From assembly GCF_013041615.1 (NCBI RefSeq), contig NZ_JABEPQ010000004.1, forward strand, positions 124,001-188,000: a stretch of DNA of 64,000 nucleotides, read 5' to 3'. Every line of letters starts with the position of its first letter. Position 1 is the first letter of the stretch. Both the position numbers and the translations under genes were made by a program. The notes below the pieces were generated by a model, which was not told the DNA's origin, did no database searches, and was given only the letters and a program-made list of their open reading frames with translations. The DNA comes from Knoellia koreensis. Its GTDB lineage: Bacteria > Actinomycetota > Actinomycetes > Actinomycetales > Dermatophilaceae. Shown here in pieces: positions 61,961-64,000 of this stretch.

Positions 61961-63358
61961 ATGGCAGCGAAGGCGAAGGCGGCACCGGGGTACCGCTGTT
62001 CGGAGTGCGGGTGGACCACCGTCAAGTGGGTGGGCCGCTGCGGCGAGTGCCAGGCGTGGGGCACGGTCAGCGAGGTCGGGGCCGTCTCCGTGCGCACCAC
62101 CGCGGCAGCCGCGGTCGAGCGCCCGGCCGTCCCGATCGGGCAGGTCGACGCGCGTCGCGCCGAGGCGGTGCCGACCGGTGTCGGCGAGTTCGACCGGGTC
62201 CTCGGCGGCGGACTGGTGCCCGGGTCGGTGGTCCTCGTCGCCGGCGAGCCCGGCATCGGCAAGTCCACCCTGCTGCTCGACGTCGCAGCCCGCGCTGCCC
62301 GCCAGGGCGGAGCCGGTGGCCAGGAGACCCGCACCGTCCTCTACGTCACGGGCGAGGAGTCGGCCGCACAGGTGCGCATGCGCGCCGAGCGGATCGAGGC
62401 CATGGCGGCGAGCCTGTTCCTGGCGTCCGAGACCGACCTCGCCACCGTGCTCGGCCAGGTCGACTCCACCCAGCCCGACCTGCTCGTCATCGACTCCGTG
62501 CAGACCATCGCCAGCGGCGAGGTCGAGGGCGCGGCCGGCAACGTCAGCCAGGTGCGCGAGGTCGCCGCCTCGCTCATCCAGGTCGCCAAGTCGCGCGGCA
62601 TCGCCACCCTGCTCGTCGGGCACGTCACCAAGGACGGCTCGATCGCCGGGCCACGCGTGCTCGAGCACCTCGTCGACGTCGTGGTGCAGTTCGAGGGCGA
62701 CCGTCACTCACGGCTACGGCTCGTGCGCGCGGTCAAGAACCGCTACGGCCCCACCGACGAGGTCGGCTGTTTCGACCTGTCCGACGTCGGCATCGTCGGG
62801 CTCGCCGACCCCAGCGGGCTGTTCCTCTCGCGCAACACCCTCACCGTGCCGGGCACGTGCGTCACGGTGACGCTCGAGGGACGGCGACCGCTGATGACCG
62901 AGGTGCAGGCCCTGGTGAGCAAGTCCGAGATCCCCACCCCGCGGCGCGCCACGAGCGGGCTCGACTCTGCCCGGGTCGCGATGATCGTGGCGGTGCTCGC
63001 CAAGCGGGCCGGTGCGCCCATCGGCGGGTCGGACGTCTACCTCTCGACGGTCGGGGGTGTCCGCGTCACCGAGCCCGCCTCCGACCTGGCCGTCGCGCTT
63101 GCCATGGCCAGCGCCGTGAAGGACCAGCCGCTCGCGCAGGACGCCGTCGCCTTCGGCGAACTCGGCTTGGCCGGCGAGCTGCGTCCCGTGACCGGCATCC
63201 CCCGCCGGCTCGCGGAGGCAGCCCGCCTGGGCTTCCGCACGGCATACGTGCCCACGGGGACCGCGGGCAGCGGCCCGGTGCCCGACGGGCTCCAGGTCGT
63301 GGAGTGTCCCGACATCCGCAGCGCGGTGGTCGCGGCACTACAGCCCGCGCCCCGTTAG
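61961..63358 (+). CDS. radA: DNA repair protein RadA (Sms)
   Basis: A 465-residue RecA-like repair protein. Zinc finger CSECGWTTVKWVGRCGEC (about 10-27), Walker A VAGEPGIGKST, KNRYGPTDEVG (the RadA-specific KNRFG motif with Y), and a C-terminal Lon-like domain. It aids branch migration in recombination. ATG 61961 lies 7 nt after TAGGTT (61948-61953). disA follows, as in many actinobacteria. Confidence 0.95.
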   Translation: MAAKAKAAPGYRCSECGWTTVKWVGRCGECQAWGTVSEVGAVSVRTTAAAAVERPAVPIGQVDARRAEAVPTGVGEFDRVLGGGLVPGSVVLVAGEPGIGKSTLLLDVAARAARQGGAGGQETRTVLYVTGEESAAQVRMRAERIEAMAASLFLASETDLATVLGQVDSTQPDLLVIDSVQTIASGEVEGAAGNVSQVREVAASLIQVAKSRGIATLLVGHVTKDGSIAGPRVLEHLVDVVVQFEGDRHSRLRLVRAVKNRYGPTDEVGCFDLSDVGIVGLADPSGLFLSRNTLTVPGTCVTVTLEGRRPLMTEVQALVSKSEIPTPRRATSGLDSARVAMIVAVLAKRAGAPIGGSDVYLSTVGGVRVTEPASDLAVALAMASAVKDQPLAQDAVAFGELGLAGELRPVTGIPRRLAEAARLGFRTAYVPTGTAGSGPVPDGLQVVECPDIRSAVVAALQPAPR

Positions 63359-63397
63359 ACTCGCCGGGACCTAGCAGCTTGAGGCACCGAGGGGCCA

Positions 63398-64000
63398 GTG
63401 GACGTGGACAACCGCGAGGACGACGCGCTGCGCGCGACCCTCGCCGCCGTGGCTCCGGGCACCGAGCTGCGTGACGGCCTCGAGCGAATCCTGCGTGGGC
63501 GCACGGGTGCGCTCATCGTGCTCGGCCACGACAAGATGGTCGAGTCCCTGAGCACCGGCGGCTTCCCGCTCGACATCGAGTTCTCCGCGACCCGGCTGCG
63601 CGAGCTGGCCAAGATGGACGGCGGCATCGTGCTCGACCGCGAGGCCTCCCGCATCCTGCGCGCCGCCACCCAGCTCGTGCCCGACCCCGGCATCGAGACC
63701 AGCGAGTCCGGCACCCGGCACCGCACGGCCGAGCGCGTCGCCAAGCAGACCGGCTACCCCGTCATCTCGGTGAGCCAGTCCATGCGCATCGTCGCGCTCT
63801 ACGTCGACGGCCGCCGCCACGTGCTCGAGGACTCCAGCGCGATCCTGTCCCGGGCCAACCAGGCGCTGCAGACCCTCGAGCGCTACAAATCGCGCCTCGA
63901 CGAGGTCACCGGCACCCTGTCCGCGCTCGAGATCGAGGACCTCGTCACGGTGCGCGACGTCGCCAGCGTGCTCCAGCGCCTGGAGATGGTGCGCCGCATC
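63398..64000 (+). CDS. disA: DNA integrity scanning protein DisA (N-terminal fragment)
   Basis: The first 201 codons of a diadenylate cyclase that makes c-di-AMP and scans DNA; it runs off the right edge. The DAC domain has [32 protein letters not shown] (RHR motif) and VISVSQSM. The usual DGA motif reads MDGGIVLD here (Gly for Ala). GTG 63398 is the start; a TAGACT -10 (63356-63361) overlaps the radA stop, leaving a 36-base leader. Confidence 0.93.
   Translation, partial: MDVDNREDDALRATLAAVAPGTELRDGLERILRGRTGALIVLGHDKMVESLSTGGFPLDIEFSATRLRELAKMDGGIVLDREASRILRAATQLVPDPGIETSESGTRHRTAERVAKQTGYPVISVSQSMRIVALYVDGRRHVLEDSSAILSRANQALQTLERYKSRLDEVTGTLSALEIEDLVTVRDVASVLQRLEMVRRI

Larger units (their letters stand above)
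89..63247. repeat. Dispersed GTATGCC/GGCATAC word, about 74 copies
   Basis: Counted by eye. GTATGCC on + at 89, 1403, 2180, 3186, 5859, 8311, 9349, 12980, 14317, 14728, 15223, 15712, 18022, 21443, 21741, 23977, 24473, 26167, 28810, 30373, 31918, 32439, 33113, 33962, 37878, 39928, 42485, 44667, 44739, 46070, 47439, 49087, 49243, 49937, 51186, 51807, 53145, 56098, 58156, 59690, 61386. GGCATAC on + at 540, 4446, 4722, 7481, 10427, 12926, 13055, 15208, 15496, 18045, 19036, 22702, 23857, 28378, 29584, 32284, 35470, 36606, 37924, 37990, 40650, 43838, 45598, 46914, 51260, 53429, 54431, 56597, 58699, 60112, 61471, 61543, 63241. Positions may be off by a base. Confidence 0.85.

Noticed and set aside
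89-63247. GTATGCC as a replication-polarity signal (KOPS or Chi type)
   Set aside because: The two orientations are nearly balanced (41 and 33) across the window, unlike polar motifs.

Overview
The window is 64 kb of very GC-rich DNA (roughly 70 percent or more by eye) with short intergenic gaps, many 4-base start/stop overlaps (GTGA, ATGA) and menaquinone, mycobacterial-type heme and BldN-type sigma genes. This points to an actinobacterium. Gene content and protein style suggest Micrococcales, possibly Intrasporangiaceae; the family-level guess is inference. Much of the gene order follows the Mycobacterium tuberculosis Rv0496-Rv0561c neighbourhood: ppx, sugar isomerase, proC, BldC-like HTH, bS22, epimerase, acyltransferase, glutaredoxin, hemACDB, hemL, phosphatase, thioredoxin, ccdA, resB, ccsB, menA, menE, menB, menC, menD, menG, geranylgeranyl reductase.

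Layout. 1-24 kb holds the menaquinone genes (geranylgeranyl reductase fragment, menG, menF, menD, menC, menB, menE, menA). They are interrupted by accessory blocks: a VapB antitoxin with a collapsed VapC, a DUF1479/ROK divergent pair, a WXG100-like/hydrolase pair, a five-gene ATP-grasp/peptidase/esterase cluster, a GPx, an intact VapBC and a frameshifted AbiE system. 24-37.5 kb holds cytochrome c maturation (tlpA, ccdA, resB, ccsB), hemL, MarR/YceI, and the rex-hemA-hemC-hemD-hemB operon under a likely Rex operator. 37.6-47.8 kb holds a glutaredoxin, a reductase, a BldN-like sigma with its anti-sigma, an acyltransferase, an epimerase, ribosomal protein bS22, a large secreted M36 metallopeptidase and an excisionase-like HTH protein. 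48-57.3 kb holds acuC, a TrkA/KtrA-type protein, two GNATs, proC with proline dehydrogenase, an ABC exporter, TetR, a sugar isomerase and ppx. 57.4-59.6 kb is an unusual three-gene operon (beta-repeat/coiled-coil protein, metzincin, HEAT-like protein). The window ends with a DUF3109-like protein, a methyltransferase, radA and the start of disA.

How it fits together. The core is respiratory: menaquinone synthesis, heme synthesis and cytochrome c assembly sit together, with Rex (NADH sensing) at the head of the heme operon. Around it are accessory and defence remnants (VapBC, AbiE) and two operons of unknown purpose.

Striking sequence-level features. (1) The 7-mer GTATGCC/GGCATAC, nearly always extended to GTATGCCG, occurs about 74 times, about tenfold above a composition estimate, and seems to force rare codons. 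(2) At least 16 genes start 6-7 nt after a TAnnnT hexamer, the signature of leaderless transcripts. (3) There are several long near-perfect palindromes, some as repeat families, and several of them include the last codons of a gene. No tRNA, rRNA, CRISPR array or insertion sequence was seen.
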